From an uncultured Porphyromonas sp. (GTDB taxonomy: Bacteria > Bacteroidota > Bacteroidia > Bacteroidales > Porphyromonadaceae), in the NCBI RefSeq assembly GCF_938039215.1, contig NZ_CALHVI010000003.1:1-32526 (forward strand): DNA of 32,526 nucleotides, in the 5' to 3' direction. This document shows positions 15,781 through 23,258 of this stretch, piece after piece. The notes under the pieces were generated by a model. The model did not search any database, was not told the DNA's origin, and saw only the letters and a program-made list of their open reading frames with translations. Each line of letters begins with the position of its first letter. Position 1 is the first letter of the stretch. A program made the translations under genes and the position numbers.

Positions 15781-16092
15781 TTAGTGGATTTGCTCTAAGC
15801 GATGATCTAGCGTTTGGACGATCTCTACGAGACCTTGGAGTTGGGTGAGTAGGTCGAAGACCGCATCTTGGCTGAGGACTCCCTGAGGGAGATCTTCGGG
15901 GAAGAGTCCTTGATTGCTATCCTCGTAGTCACGTCGCCAGTCAGGCGAGCAGTAGTAAGCGATGAGCTTCTCGAGACTCTGGACATCCGCAGTCATAGCT
16001 TCCAGGAGAGCCTCTCCCCTGTTGCCGAGGTCCACCCACCTGTTGAGAGCGTCCTCCATCTCACGTACTCGTGCGATGCGTCCTTCGTCCAT
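15781..16092 (-). CDS. DUF4298 family protein
   Basis: Small soluble protein with the DUF4298 pattern: IARVREMEDALNRW at the N-terminus, then YYCSPDWRRDYEDSNQG, FPEDLPQGVLSQDAVFDLL and a C-terminal helix. The start is placed at the ATG at 16092 (103 aa) because the only promoter-like box (TATATTTG at 16117-16124) overlaps the longer start at 16119, which would put that ATG upstream of the transcript. Mostly helical, no signal or membrane segment. Function unknown. It is the likely first gene of a unit with glutamine synthetase. Confidence 0.85.
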   Translation of the reverse strand: MDEGRIARVREMEDALNRWVDLGNRGEALLEAMTADVQSLEKLIAYYCSPDWRRDYEDSNQGLFPEDLPQGVLSQDAVFDLLTQLQGLVEIVQTLDHRLEQIH

Positions 16093-16116
16093 ATCCTGAG
16101 TCTTCGAATGCACTAG

Positions 16117-16124
16117 CAAATATA
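16117..16124 (-). promoter_or_regulatory. Promoter -7 box of DUF4298-glnA
   Basis: TATATTTG on the minus strand matches TAnnTTTG exactly. A TTTG lies 15 nt upstream of it, closer than the usual 19. The predicted transcript start near 16110 supports the internal ATG at 16092. Confidence 0.6.
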
Positions 16125-16320
16125 CACATTAAAGTAGTACAAACTACCCCCTACGACACACAATTCTCGACACATTGACTAAGCCCCACACCAAGCCTCT
16201 AGGAGATAGATACTTGCCCTAGAAAATCAGGGGTAAATTCCCCTCAAAACTTCCTGCTACAGCCTAGGGAAACCCCAGCTTCGGACACTGGGCTCGGAGG
16301 CACCTTGCTCTAGCGCTAAA

Positions 16321-16438
16321 ATAAAACCTACGGTAGGTCGCCTTGCCGACCCACGGTAGGTCGGTGAGACGACCCACGGTAGGTCGGTGAGACGACCCAC
16401 AGTAGGTTTCTTTGGCGACCTACCGTAGGTCGTTTTTT
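16321..16438 (-). repeat. 23-nt palindromic minisatellite, array 4 (5 units, inverted)
   Basis: Cores start at 16326, 16349, 16372, 16395 and 16418, exactly 23 nt apart. The A-run/T-run ends show that it is inverted relative to arrays 1-3. One middle unit is duplicated: CGACCCACGGTAGGTCGG and its spacer TGAGA occur twice, at 16348 and 16371. The rightmost unit is a perfect hairpin followed by TTTTTT on the plus strand. It lies between DUF4298 and the receptor gene. Confidence 0.93.
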
Positions 16439-16507
16439 ACCCCTCCCAAAGCCTCTCAACAAAAGGTCTCTCAGGAGGGGCATCTTCCCCCGCCCCAAGA
16501 AAAGAAA

Positions 16508-16545
16508 GAGTACGACCCGAGGAGCCTCCTCCCCGAGCCGTACTC
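16508..16545 (-). terminator. Terminator of the beta-barrel receptor gene
   Basis: GAGTACG and CGTACTC enclose a second GAGG/CCTC stem. On the minus strand it is followed by TTTCTTTTCTT. It lies 35 nt past the stop codon at 16581. Confidence 0.8.
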
Positions 16546-16580
16546 CTTCTCAGATCCGCACTGATCCGATCGGCACTCCT

Positions 16581-18992
16581 CTACATACGTGAGCGGAGTG
16601 CCTTAGCATTCTTACTAAGCTCCTTGCTCGAGAGCGAAGCCCCGAAGGAGTAGGAGACTCCCACATCGAAGGTATGAAGTGGCATGTAGTTGACGACCTC
16701 GATCTTATTCCCCTCGGAGACCATCGTGAGGTGGCTGTCCGTACGAATGAGGTTGTTGAGATTTGCCGTGAAGCGTAGCTTACCCTCTAGGAGGGCATAG
16801 GAGAGACCTACCCCCGTGAAGCACATCGAGGAGATGCGCCCTCCATTGGCGATCTGGGGCGAAAGGTAGGAGAGGAAGAAGGTGCCGGTGAAGGTCTTCG
16901 AGGGGTTGAAGAAGACCGTCCCATTGAGGCTAGCGCTGTAGGAGAAGCCCTTGTCCTCGCTCCGAGTCTGCCCCTGCTGAGCAAGATTGGAGGAGGTATA
17001 GTACAGGCTCTGCTGCACGTAGCACTGCAGGAAGGAGAGCGAGGTGAAGTAGTAGCTATTCTCCAGACCGAAACTGTACTGCGTCTCGGCATTGTCCGTT
17101 TGGTAGCGTGCTTCGTTGGTCTTGGGGTCGAGGGTGACGACCGCTGCGATCCCATCCCAGAGATAGGAACCCGTGGCCTGGAAATTCAGCTTCCCTCCGA
17201 AGGTATAGCCGAGTGTCACCGAGCCCCGCTTCGAAGCCCGAAGGTCCTCCTTCCCTACCATCAGACTATACTGATTCTCATAGGAGGGATAGGGGGAGAG
17301 CTGACCGAAATGTGGGCGGTCGAGGCGTACCGTCCCTTCGAGGTTGAAGGCGTGGCGCTCACTAGGGTTGTAGCCCAGATAGACGGTGGGGAAGAAGTTG
17401 ACATAGTCCTTGAGATTGAGGCGGGCATGCCCTTGGGATTCGCCCGCTGCATGGGTGTACTCCATGCGTAGACCGCCACGGAGCTCCCACTGCTCCGACA
17501 GAGGCTGAGTGACGTCGGCATAGAGGGCGTAGACATGCTCGTCGAAGAGGATCGCATCGTCCCGCTTCCCCAGCGTCGTGTGGCGATGATAGGTATTGCG
17601 GTTGTCGGTACGTGTCCACGTCCCCTTCGCCCCCATACTGAGGATCGTCTTCCCTAGAGGCAGGGTCAGATCCACATTCGTTAGGTAGGAGCGGGTGCAC
17701 TGTCTCGTAGCAGAGGTATAGGCGAAGTCTAGATCTGGGAGGCGATGCCCCTGTGGGGTCTCGGAGGTCGAAGCGAAGTCATGATCCCCCGACGAGGTGT
17801 AGCCGACATAGTCAGCGTCCCAGGAGATCTTGCGCCCAGGAGCGCTGGCAAAGGTCTTCTCCAGATGAAGGTTCAGGGAGCTATAGCCCACGTAGTTATC
17901 TTCGAGTCCTTGGGCAGGGACACGGAGGAGTTGCTCTAGTCCTCCAGAGGGAAGCATCTTATAGTTCTTCGTGATATTCGTGCGGGTGAACTTCTGCCAC
18001 TCTGGTGTATAGGAGCCCGTCACCCCTATCGTGAGCTCTGGGGTGAAGGCGTAGTCCAGACCGCCACGGATCCCATAGTCCTTGCTCTTGAGCTTCATCT
18101 GGCTGAGGCTCTCCGAATAGAGGGCCGTCGAAGGGTAGGTCTTGTAGGTGTCGAAGCCCGCCTTGTAGTCGTAGGTCGAGCCGTTGAGGGTGAGCGAAGC
18201 CGAGAGCTTCCCCTGCTGATAGTTCAGATTGGTAGAGGCATTGTAGCTTGACTGACCTCGCTCCAGACCATAGCCGAGCGAAGCACTCCCCCCGAGGTAA
18301 TCGTTCTTCGCACGCTTGAGGACAATATTGAGGATCCCAGCATTCCCCTCTGCTTCGTACTTGGCAGGAGGTGTGGTGATCACCTGCACTTCAGCGATAT
18401 CCTCTTGGGTATAGGAGCGTAGGAGGTCGACGAGCGCCTTACCCGAGAGGCGGACACGCTTATCATTGATCAGTACGATGACCTTGCCCCGACCGATGAT
18501 CGAGACCGCCTCATCAGTGACATGGAGGCCAGGGGTCTTCTTCAGCACATCCAGCGCATTCTGCGCCCCGAGGGCAAGTTGCTCCGCGTCGAAGACCAAG
18601 CGGTCAGCTCGGCGACTGATGATGGGGCGCTTGGCCGTGACCTCTACGGCCTTGAGCTCCTGAGCATCCTCACGAAGGAGAAGTTCCCCAAGGTCAAGCG
18701 TACCCGCACTTAGCGTCAAGCTCTTGACCAAGGGCTCGTAGCCCAGCGCCCGTACCTCGAGGAGGTAATTCCCGACAGCGACTGGTAGATGGAAGGCTCC
18801 CAGCGAGTCGGTCACCGCCCCCGTCACCATCGTGCTGTCCTTCGGGGAGCGCAGGAGGACATTGGCAAACTCTACAGGGGTGCGATCACCAGAGCGCAGT
18901 AGGATACCACGGATAGCCGTCCTAGGTGTCTGTGCCCATGTACCCCCGATCGCAAGGAAAGAGAATAGTAGTAGGAAGAAAGAGTGTCTCAT
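16581..18992 (-). CDS. Outer-membrane beta-barrel receptor with carboxypeptidase-regulatory-like domain
   Basis: An outer-membrane protein of the TonB-receptor-like beta-barrel family. Residues 1-20 are a signal peptide ending TWAQ. Residues about 24-100 form a carboxypeptidase-regulatory-like (beta-sandwich) domain (RGILLRSGDRTPVEFANVLL). A plug-like segment at about 130-230 contains VLKKTPGLHV, VLINDKRV and ITTPPAKYEAEGNAGILNIVLK, and the rest is a long barrel with repeated aromatic/Gly strands. At 803 aa it fits the OMP_b-brl_3 group rather than SusC (about 1000 aa), and there is no SusD partner next to it. It has its own promoter (19026-19055) and terminator. The substrate is unknown. Confidence 0.9.
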   Translation of the reverse strand: MRHSFFLLLFSFLAIGGTWAQTPRTAIRGILLRSGDRTPVEFANVLLRSPKDSTMVTGAVTDSLGAFHLPVAVGNYLLEVRALGYEPLVKSLTLSAGTLDLGELLLREDAQELKAVEVTAKRPIISRRADRLVFDAEQLALGAQNALDVLKKTPGLHVTDEAVSIIGRGKVIVLINDKRVRLSGKALVDLLRSYTQEDIAEVQVITTPPAKYEAEGNAGILNIVLKRAKNDYLGGSASLGYGLERGQSSYNASTNLNYQQGKLSASLTLNGSTYDYKAGFDTYKTYPSTALYSESLSQMKLKSKDYGIRGGLDYAFTPELTIGVTGSYTPEWQKFTRTNITKNYKMLPSGGLEQLLRVPAQGLEDNYVGYSSLNLHLEKTFASAPGRKISWDADYVGYTSSGDHDFASTSETPQGHRLPDLDFAYTSATRQCTRSYLTNVDLTLPLGKTILSMGAKGTWTRTDNRNTYHRHTTLGKRDDAILFDEHVYALYADVTQPLSEQWELRGGLRMEYTHAAGESQGHARLNLKDYVNFFPTVYLGYNPSERHAFNLEGTVRLDRPHFGQLSPYPSYENQYSLMVGKEDLRASKRGSVTLGYTFGGKLNFQATGSYLWDGIAAVVTLDPKTNEARYQTDNAETQYSFGLENSYYFTSLSFLQCYVQQSLYYTSSNLAQQGQTRSEDKGFSYSASLNGTVFFNPSKTFTGTFFLSYLSPQIANGGRISSMCFTGVGLSYALLEGKLRFTANLNNLIRTDSHLTMVSEGNKIEVVNYMPLHTFDVGVSYSFGASLSSKELSKNAKALRSRM

Positions 18993-19025
18993 ATCGAACA
19001 GGTGTAATCAATCAGTGTTACACAG

Positions 19026-19055
19026 CAAAGGTACACATTCTTCCGAACCACACAA
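19026..19055 (-). promoter_or_regulatory. Promoter of the receptor gene
   Basis: TTG-N19-TACCTTTG on the minus strand (-7 box 19026-19033, -33 TTG 19053-19055), about 35 nt before the ATG after allowing for the transcript start. Confidence 0.75.
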
Positions 19056-19093
19056 CACCCTACTACATTCTAACTCCGTATCCTAGAAAGAAG

Positions 19094-19133
19094 ACAGCCT
19101 CAGCGATGGAGCTAACTCCATCGCTGAGGCTGT
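19094..19133 (-). terminator. Terminator of the lipoprotein gene
   Basis: A perfect 18-bp stem (19094-19111 with 19116-19133) and CTAA loop, followed on the minus strand by CTTCTTTCT. It lies 32 nt past the stop at 19166. Confidence 0.9.
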
Positions 19134-19165
19134 ATCTAAGGGGAGGGATCGGTCTTTCCTCGAAG

Positions 19166-19615
19166 CTACTTCTTACTGAAGATCACTTCTTCCAATGAGA
19201 CTTCGGTGAAGGTGGGGAACGTAGCTCCAGCCTCGACCTTAGCATCCGAAGTCACGAAGCTTGCCGCTAGCGAAGTACCAGCTACTACCCCTTTGAAGTC
19301 CTTGAGGATAGTGACGCGCCCAAAGGGAGTCGTCTTCTTATACTCATCGATATAGACCGTATCGCCCGAGAGGTGGCAGGCGATGTTGTACTTCATCTCC
19401 CCCATAGGTGATCCAGCATGATTCAGACGCAGCTGGACTTCCTCGGGGCTATTGAAGTGGAGGGTGAAGGTCCCCGTGGAGTCCACCCACTCTGTACCTG
19501 CCAGGTGAAGGGTATCTTCTGCAGCTTGCTTCGTGGTCTCCTTGCAGGAGGCGAAGGCCAGCCCGAAGAAGAGCGCTACAAGCGCTAGGGGGAAGAGCAT
19601 CGATTGCTTTTTCAT
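19166..19615 (-). CDS. Putative lipoprotein of unknown function
   Basis: A 149-aa protein with a lipoprotein signal peptide: MKKQ, a hydrophobic core, then FASC with the lipidated Cys at residue 24. The residues after the Cys (KETTKQ) are charged, loosely like the lipoprotein export signals of Bacteroidota, so surface exposure is possible. The mature part is about 125 aa, rich in Thr and Ser, with beta-strand character (GTFTLHFNSPEEVQLRL, DTVYIDEY). I do not recognise the domain; it recalls small META- or NlpE-like lipoproteins only in general appearance. It has its own candidate promoter and a strong terminator, so it is probably monocistronic. Confidence 0.8.
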   Translation of the reverse strand: MKKQSMLFPLALVALFFGLAFASCKETTKQAAEDTLHLAGTEWVDSTGTFTLHFNSPEEVQLRLNHAGSPMGEMKYNIACHLSGDTVYIDEYKKTTPFGRVTILKDFKGVVAGTSLAASFVTSDAKVEAGATFPTFTEVSLEEVIFSKK

Positions 19616-19695
19616 TCGTGTATCTTGTCGTTATAATTAGGGATCAATGAGGAGCCGCTCAAGTCCAAGGGGAAGGCACACGGGAAGCGGTGCGA

Positions 19696-19726
19696 CAAAG
19701 AAATGAGGATTTAGCAGGATGCACAA
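19696..19726 (-). promoter_or_regulatory. Candidate lipoprotein promoter
   Basis: TTTCTTTG (19696-19703, one mismatch to TAnnTTTG) on the minus strand is preceded by TTGT at 19-nt spacing. The transcript would start about 75 nt before the ATG at 19615. Confidence 0.4.
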
Positions 19727-19760
19727 TCATTGTATCTAGGTATTTTCGCTCGTGATCTCC

Positions 19761-20633
19761 CTACTTCTTGGGAGAAGACTGGAGCTGGGCGATACAGCGA
19801 GCCAGCGAGGCCTGCCAGTGTGGGAGCTCCAGAGTGAAGGCTGCTTTCAGTCGAGACTTATCGAAGACGGAGTAAGCGGGGCGCTGAGCTCTCGTCGGAT
19901 ATTCGGCACTGCGGATGGGGAGGATCTTGCAAGTGCTCCCCGTGAGCTGACGCACGGCTTCCGCCAGATCGTACCAAGAGCAAACACCCTCGTTGCTGTA
20001 GTGGAAGATCCCCTGCACATCCAGCTTCTCCTGCTCGACGACCTCATAGATGAAGCGAGCCAGATCCGCTGCCCAAGTGGGAGAACCGACTTGATCAAAG
20101 ACCACACGAAGCTCGGGACGCTCCCCCTGCAGGCGGCACATCGTCTTGACGAAGTTCGCCCCGTAGGCCGAATAGAGCCACGAGGTGCGCAGGATCAGAT
20201 GCCGTACTCCCGAGGCTTGGATCGCCTCTTCGCCTAGGCGCTTGGTTCGGCCATACACACCCAGCGGAGCCGTAGGAGCATCCTCGGTATAGGGAGTATG
20301 GGCATCCCCAGAGAAGACATAGTCGGTGGAGACATGCAGGAGGAAGGCATCCCGCTCCTTCGCTAGGCGAGCGAGTGTGGCGACAGCTTGATGATTGACG
20401 AGGTCAGCTTGCTCGGGCTCGTCCTCCGCACGATCTACGGCGGTGTAAGCGGCGGCATTGATGATGAGCTGGATGTCATGCTTCTGAAGATAAGCCTCCA
20501 GCGCCGAAGCATCCGAGAGGTCTAGACTAGCTCGGTCGCAGAAGTGATAGGTGTGCTGACTTGATCGGGTCTGTACGGCCTCTTGAAGCTCTTGCCCCAG
20601 CTGACCACCCGCACCTGTTACGAGTATATTCAT
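19761..20633 (-). CDS. rfbD: dTDP-4-dehydrorhamnose reductase
   Basis: Last step of dTDP-L-rhamnose synthesis, an NAD(P)H-dependent reduction of the C4 keto group. It is an extended short-chain dehydrogenase with Rossmann motif G7-x2-G10-x2-G13 (VTGAGGQLG), the NAAAYTAVDRAEDEP block, STDYVFSG and the catalytic Y-x3-K in VYGRTKRLGE. The 290-aa length is normal. It is separated from rfbACB by about 12 kb and sits among envelope genes, behind the terminator of the Bax-inhibitor-1 gene. I could not find a good promoter for it; TTTCTTTG at 20656-20663 is part of that terminator's T-run. Assignment is secure. Confidence 0.96.
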   Translation of the reverse strand: MNILVTGAGGQLGQELQEAVQTRSSQHTYHFCDRASLDLSDASALEAYLQKHDIQLIINAAAYTAVDRAEDEPEQADLVNHQAVATLARLAKERDAFLLHVSTDYVFSGDAHTPYTEDAPTAPLGVYGRTKRLGEEAIQASGVRHLILRTSWLYSAYGANFVKTMCRLQGERPELRVVFDQVGSPTWAADLARFIYEVVEQEKLDVQGIFHYSNEGVCSWYDLAEAVRQLTGSTCKILPIRSAEYPTRAQRPAYSVFDKSRLKAAFTLELPHWQASLARCIAQLQSSPKK

Positions 20634-20659
20634 TTGTAGCGTGATGTATGGATACCAAA

Positions 20660-20695
20660 GAAAGGGTGAGGCCTACGCTGTAGCCTCACCCTTTC
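20660..20695 (-). terminator. Terminator of the Bax-inhibitor-1 family gene
   Basis: GAAAGGGTGAGGC (20660-20672) pairs with GCCTCACCCTTTC (20683-20695), a 13-bp stem followed by TTTGGTATCC on the minus strand. It lies 20 nt past the stop at 20716. Confidence 0.85.
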
Positions 20696-20715
20696 TATAT
20701 AGGAGGTGTCCCTCT

Positions 20716-21438
20716 TTATCTTCTACGTCCAAGGATACGAAGGAGGTAGAGGAAGAGGTTGATGAAGTCAAGATAGAGGCTCAGAGCTCCGATCAAGGAG
20801 ACGCGCTTAGACAACTCTTCGTCGCCCGCTGCTTCCCAGAGCATCTGCTTTATCTTCTGCGTGTCGTAGGCAGTGAGCCCGACGAAGATGAGAACCCCTG
20901 CGTACGTGGTGATCCACATCAGTGTAGTACTGGCGAGGAACCAATTGACGACACTCGCAATGATGAGCCCAATGAGCGCCATATAGAGCAGGCTTCCCCA
21001 GCGAGACAGGTCACGCTTGGTCACATAGCCGAAGAGAGCCATCGCCCCGAACGTCCCTGCTGTGACGAAGAACGTTGATGCGATCGAGGCCTCGGTATAG
21101 AAGTAGAAGATCGGACTAAGCGTCAGCCCGTTGAGTACCGAGTACAAAGCGAAGGAGGCAGTCGCTACTGGGATACTAAGCTTCATGATCCGAGCAGAGA
21201 GGAACCACACCAGAGCAACTTCAGCGATGAGGAGCCCATAGAAGAGGCCCGAGCTTGAGAGTAGCGTGTTGGTGAAGTTGGAGTCAGCAGCGAAGATCGC
21301 CGTAAGCCCAGTGATCGCCAGACCGAGAGCCATCCAAACAAAGGTACGCTGCATAGCCTGCTTCTGGAGCGAGGGGAATGCGGAGGCAAAGTTGTAGTCT
21401 TGATGTCCTCCTTGGGTAGAGATCTGAGAATTATCCAT
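20716..21438 (-). CDS. Bax inhibitor-1 / YccA family membrane protein
   Basis: Integral inner-membrane protein of the BI-1 (TMBIM/YccA/YbhL) family. After a soluble N-terminus of about 27 residues (MDNSQISTQGGHQDYNF) there are seven predicted membrane segments, among them FVWMALGLAITGLTAIF, GLLIAEVALVWFLSA, FFVTAGTFGAMALFGYVT and LLYMALIGLIIASVVNWFL. The family signature AYDTQKIKQM is present near residue 200. The 240-aa length is normal. Family members leak Ca2+ in a pH-dependent way and bacterial homologues are linked to FtsH; neither can be read from this sequence. It follows the porin gene by 54 nt, with a small GC palindrome in the gap, so co-transcription is possible. Confidence 0.9.
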   Translation of the reverse strand: MDNSQISTQGGHQDYNFASAFPSLQKQAMQRTFVWMALGLAITGLTAIFAADSNFTNTLLSSSGLFYGLLIAEVALVWFLSARIMKLSIPVATASFALYSVLNGLTLSPIFYFYTEASIASTFFVTAGTFGAMALFGYVTKRDLSRWGSLLYMALIGLIIASVVNWFLASTTLMWITTYAGVLIFVGLTAYDTQKIKQMLWEAAGDEELSKRVSLIGALSLYLDFINLFLYLLRILGRRR

Positions 21439-21492
21439 AGTGCTTAATTAGAGAATTGTCTGTGTATATGGGGGAGCTCCCCCGTCCCTTCG

Positions 21493-23205
21493 CTAGAAGC
21501 GGAAGGACAGGGTAGCTACAGCCTTGTGACGGGTGTTGGTTTCGCTGATGGCCTTCAGCCCATCGAGGGCATCGGGTCGCACCTTCCCTGCTTGGATGTC
21601 GGCATTCGAAGCCTCCAAGTACGTGCCGTAGTCATTGAGGTAGGGGAAGGCGAACGTACGTGCCTTAGCCTCGGTATAGATGTAAGCTAGATCGAGGGAG
21701 AGGCTTGGCGTGAGGCGGAAGCCAGTACCGAGAGAGAAGCTGTTCTGCACGTCGGGGAGCGTATAGTGCACCATAGGTCCAGAGACAAGCGTCTCGGTAC
21801 GTGCTTGGTCGCCCTTAAGCAGAGGGTTCTTCACAGGCGAAGAAGAGTAGCGGTAGCCCCCACGGAGGGCGATGCGTGGAGTCAGCATCGCTTCGAGCCC
21901 GAGACGCAGGGTATGTACACCTCGGTAGTTGGTCTTCAGGCGAGCATTGTCCTCTTCGAAGCCAGCATCACTCTGCTCGTAATCGTCGGTAGATGCATTG
22001 GTCAGACGTAGATGTCCGAGTGTCGAATACTCGTAGTCGGCGCTGAGGATCCCATGATGCCCGATGACATAGGCACCGCTGAGGCCGAAGCGCCATGGCC
22101 CACGAAGGTTGTAAGCGTTAGCTGCACTCTTAGGAGTACCAGCAGAGCCTATCTTGCCCTGAGCCACACCATGTCCCTCACCCTGGAAGTCCATCTTCAT
22201 ACTGTAGAAGTTGGGGGTATAGAGGGAGGCTCCGAGACGCAAGCCTTCGGCTACCTCATAGATCATCCCGAGACCTAGGCGAGCGCCGAAGCCCGAGACA
22301 CTCTTGCGATTGAGGAGCGTCAGCGAAGAGTTCTCACGGAAGGTCTCCTTGTAGTAGGAGCTGAGCTCATAGTCCAGCGAAGAAAGCGTCAGTACCGTCC
22401 CGAAGTGGAGCGCATCACTGGACTCAAAGCCAAGCGCTATGTCGTAGTCCGTGATCGACCCCTTCTCCCGAAGCTGCAGGTTAGCCTTGTCTGGAAGGCC
22501 TATGCTCGGCTGTGGGTAGGGATTGCCATTGGGGTCGGTATTGAATATGTAGTTCGAGTGGAAGCGCTTCCCCGATTGATTGATCCAGCCCGAGCTAGCT
22601 CCGAGGATGGACATCCAAGGTACATAGGCATTGGAGAAAGCATCGGTCGACTGGAGGTAGCCCATAGAGAAGTAGTGATCAACTCCCTTTAGGCCTGCGT
22701 TGTCGTAGCGCGCATTGTTGGTGCGCCCTGCAGCGTAGTCCGCCAGAGAGGTGAAGCCTCCTTCCTTGGGCAGAAGAGCCTCAGCGTTGAGCTCCCGATC
22801 GAAGCGTCCTGCATTGCGGACGGCAAAGGCAAAGGACAGCGGACCACGAGTGGCTCTATTGGTCCCCGCCTGATAGTAGAACTCCTCGAAGAGGAACTTC
22901 GTCCCGAGGTCAGTCCCCGTGGTCGTCCCATACCAAGAGCCTCGGTCGGAGCCGAAGCCCGCCCCTAGGGTCAGGGAGAGACGATTGGCACCACGATAGA
23001 GGGAGATCCCTGCTGGGTTGCGCACCAGCGAAGAGACATCGGAGCCGACAGCCCCCATAGCCCCCGAGAGGGCGGCGAAGCGTGCCGACCCCGCAGGCTC
23101 ATAGGGAGAAGCTAGACGGAAGGCCTCGGTCTCACTCTGCGCAGAGAGGGAGAAAGGCAGGAGGCTCAGTGCCAGCATGCCTAAGATCTTATGCGTGTAG
23201 GTCAT
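21493..23205 (-). CDS. OmpP1/FadL/TodX-like outer-membrane porin
   Basis: Outer-membrane beta-barrel protein of the FadL-type hydrophobic-compound transporter family. A signal peptide ending SLSAQ (residues 1-23) is followed by the signature GSARFAALSGAMGAVGSDVSSLVRNPAGISLYRG, typical of the N-terminal hatch region in Bacteroidota homologues. The remainder consists of alternating amphipathic strands, with repeats such as LRLGASLYTPNFYS and LRGGYRYSSSPV, and it ends in the aromatic terminal strand TLSFRF that the BAM machinery recognises. At 570 aa it is slightly longer than E. coli FadL. It starts 53 nt after the Tyr/Gly-rich gene with no promoter between, so the two are probably one transcript. 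The substrate is unknown. Confidence 0.88.
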   Translation of the reverse strand: MTYTHKILGMLALSLLPFSLSAQSETEAFRLASPYEPAGSARFAALSGAMGAVGSDVSSLVRNPAGISLYRGANRLSLTLGAGFGSDRGSWYGTTTGTDLGTKFLFEEFYYQAGTNRATRGPLSFAFAVRNAGRFDRELNAEALLPKEGGFTSLADYAAGRTNNARYDNAGLKGVDHYFSMGYLQSTDAFSNAYVPWMSILGASSGWINQSGKRFHSNYIFNTDPNGNPYPQPSIGLPDKANLQLREKGSITDYDIALGFESSDALHFGTVLTLSSLDYELSSYYKETFRENSSLTLLNRKSVSGFGARLGLGMIYEVAEGLRLGASLYTPNFYSMKMDFQGEGHGVAQGKIGSAGTPKSAANAYNLRGPWRFGLSGAYVIGHHGILSADYEYSTLGHLRLTNASTDDYEQSDAGFEEDNARLKTNYRGVHTLRLGLEAMLTPRIALRGGYRYSSSPVKNPLLKGDQARTETLVSGPMVHYTLPDVQNSFSLGTGFRLTPSLSLDLAYIYTEAKARTFAFPYLNDYGTYLEASNADIQAGKVRPDALDGLKAISETNTRHKAVATLSFRF

Positions 23206-23258
23206 CGGTCTAAATATCTAGTGAAGTGGAGGAAAATGCAGAATTACTGAGAGCGCAC

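Noticed and set aside
20656..20663. TTTCTTTG as the rfbD promoter
   Set aside because: It is the T-rich tail of the preceding terminator and has no -33 TTG at the right distance.
21470..21483. GGGGGAGCTCCCCC palindrome as a terminator of the porin gene
   Set aside because: Only five GC pairs around a 4-nt loop and no T-run; too weak to separate the porin and Bax-inhibitor-1 genes.
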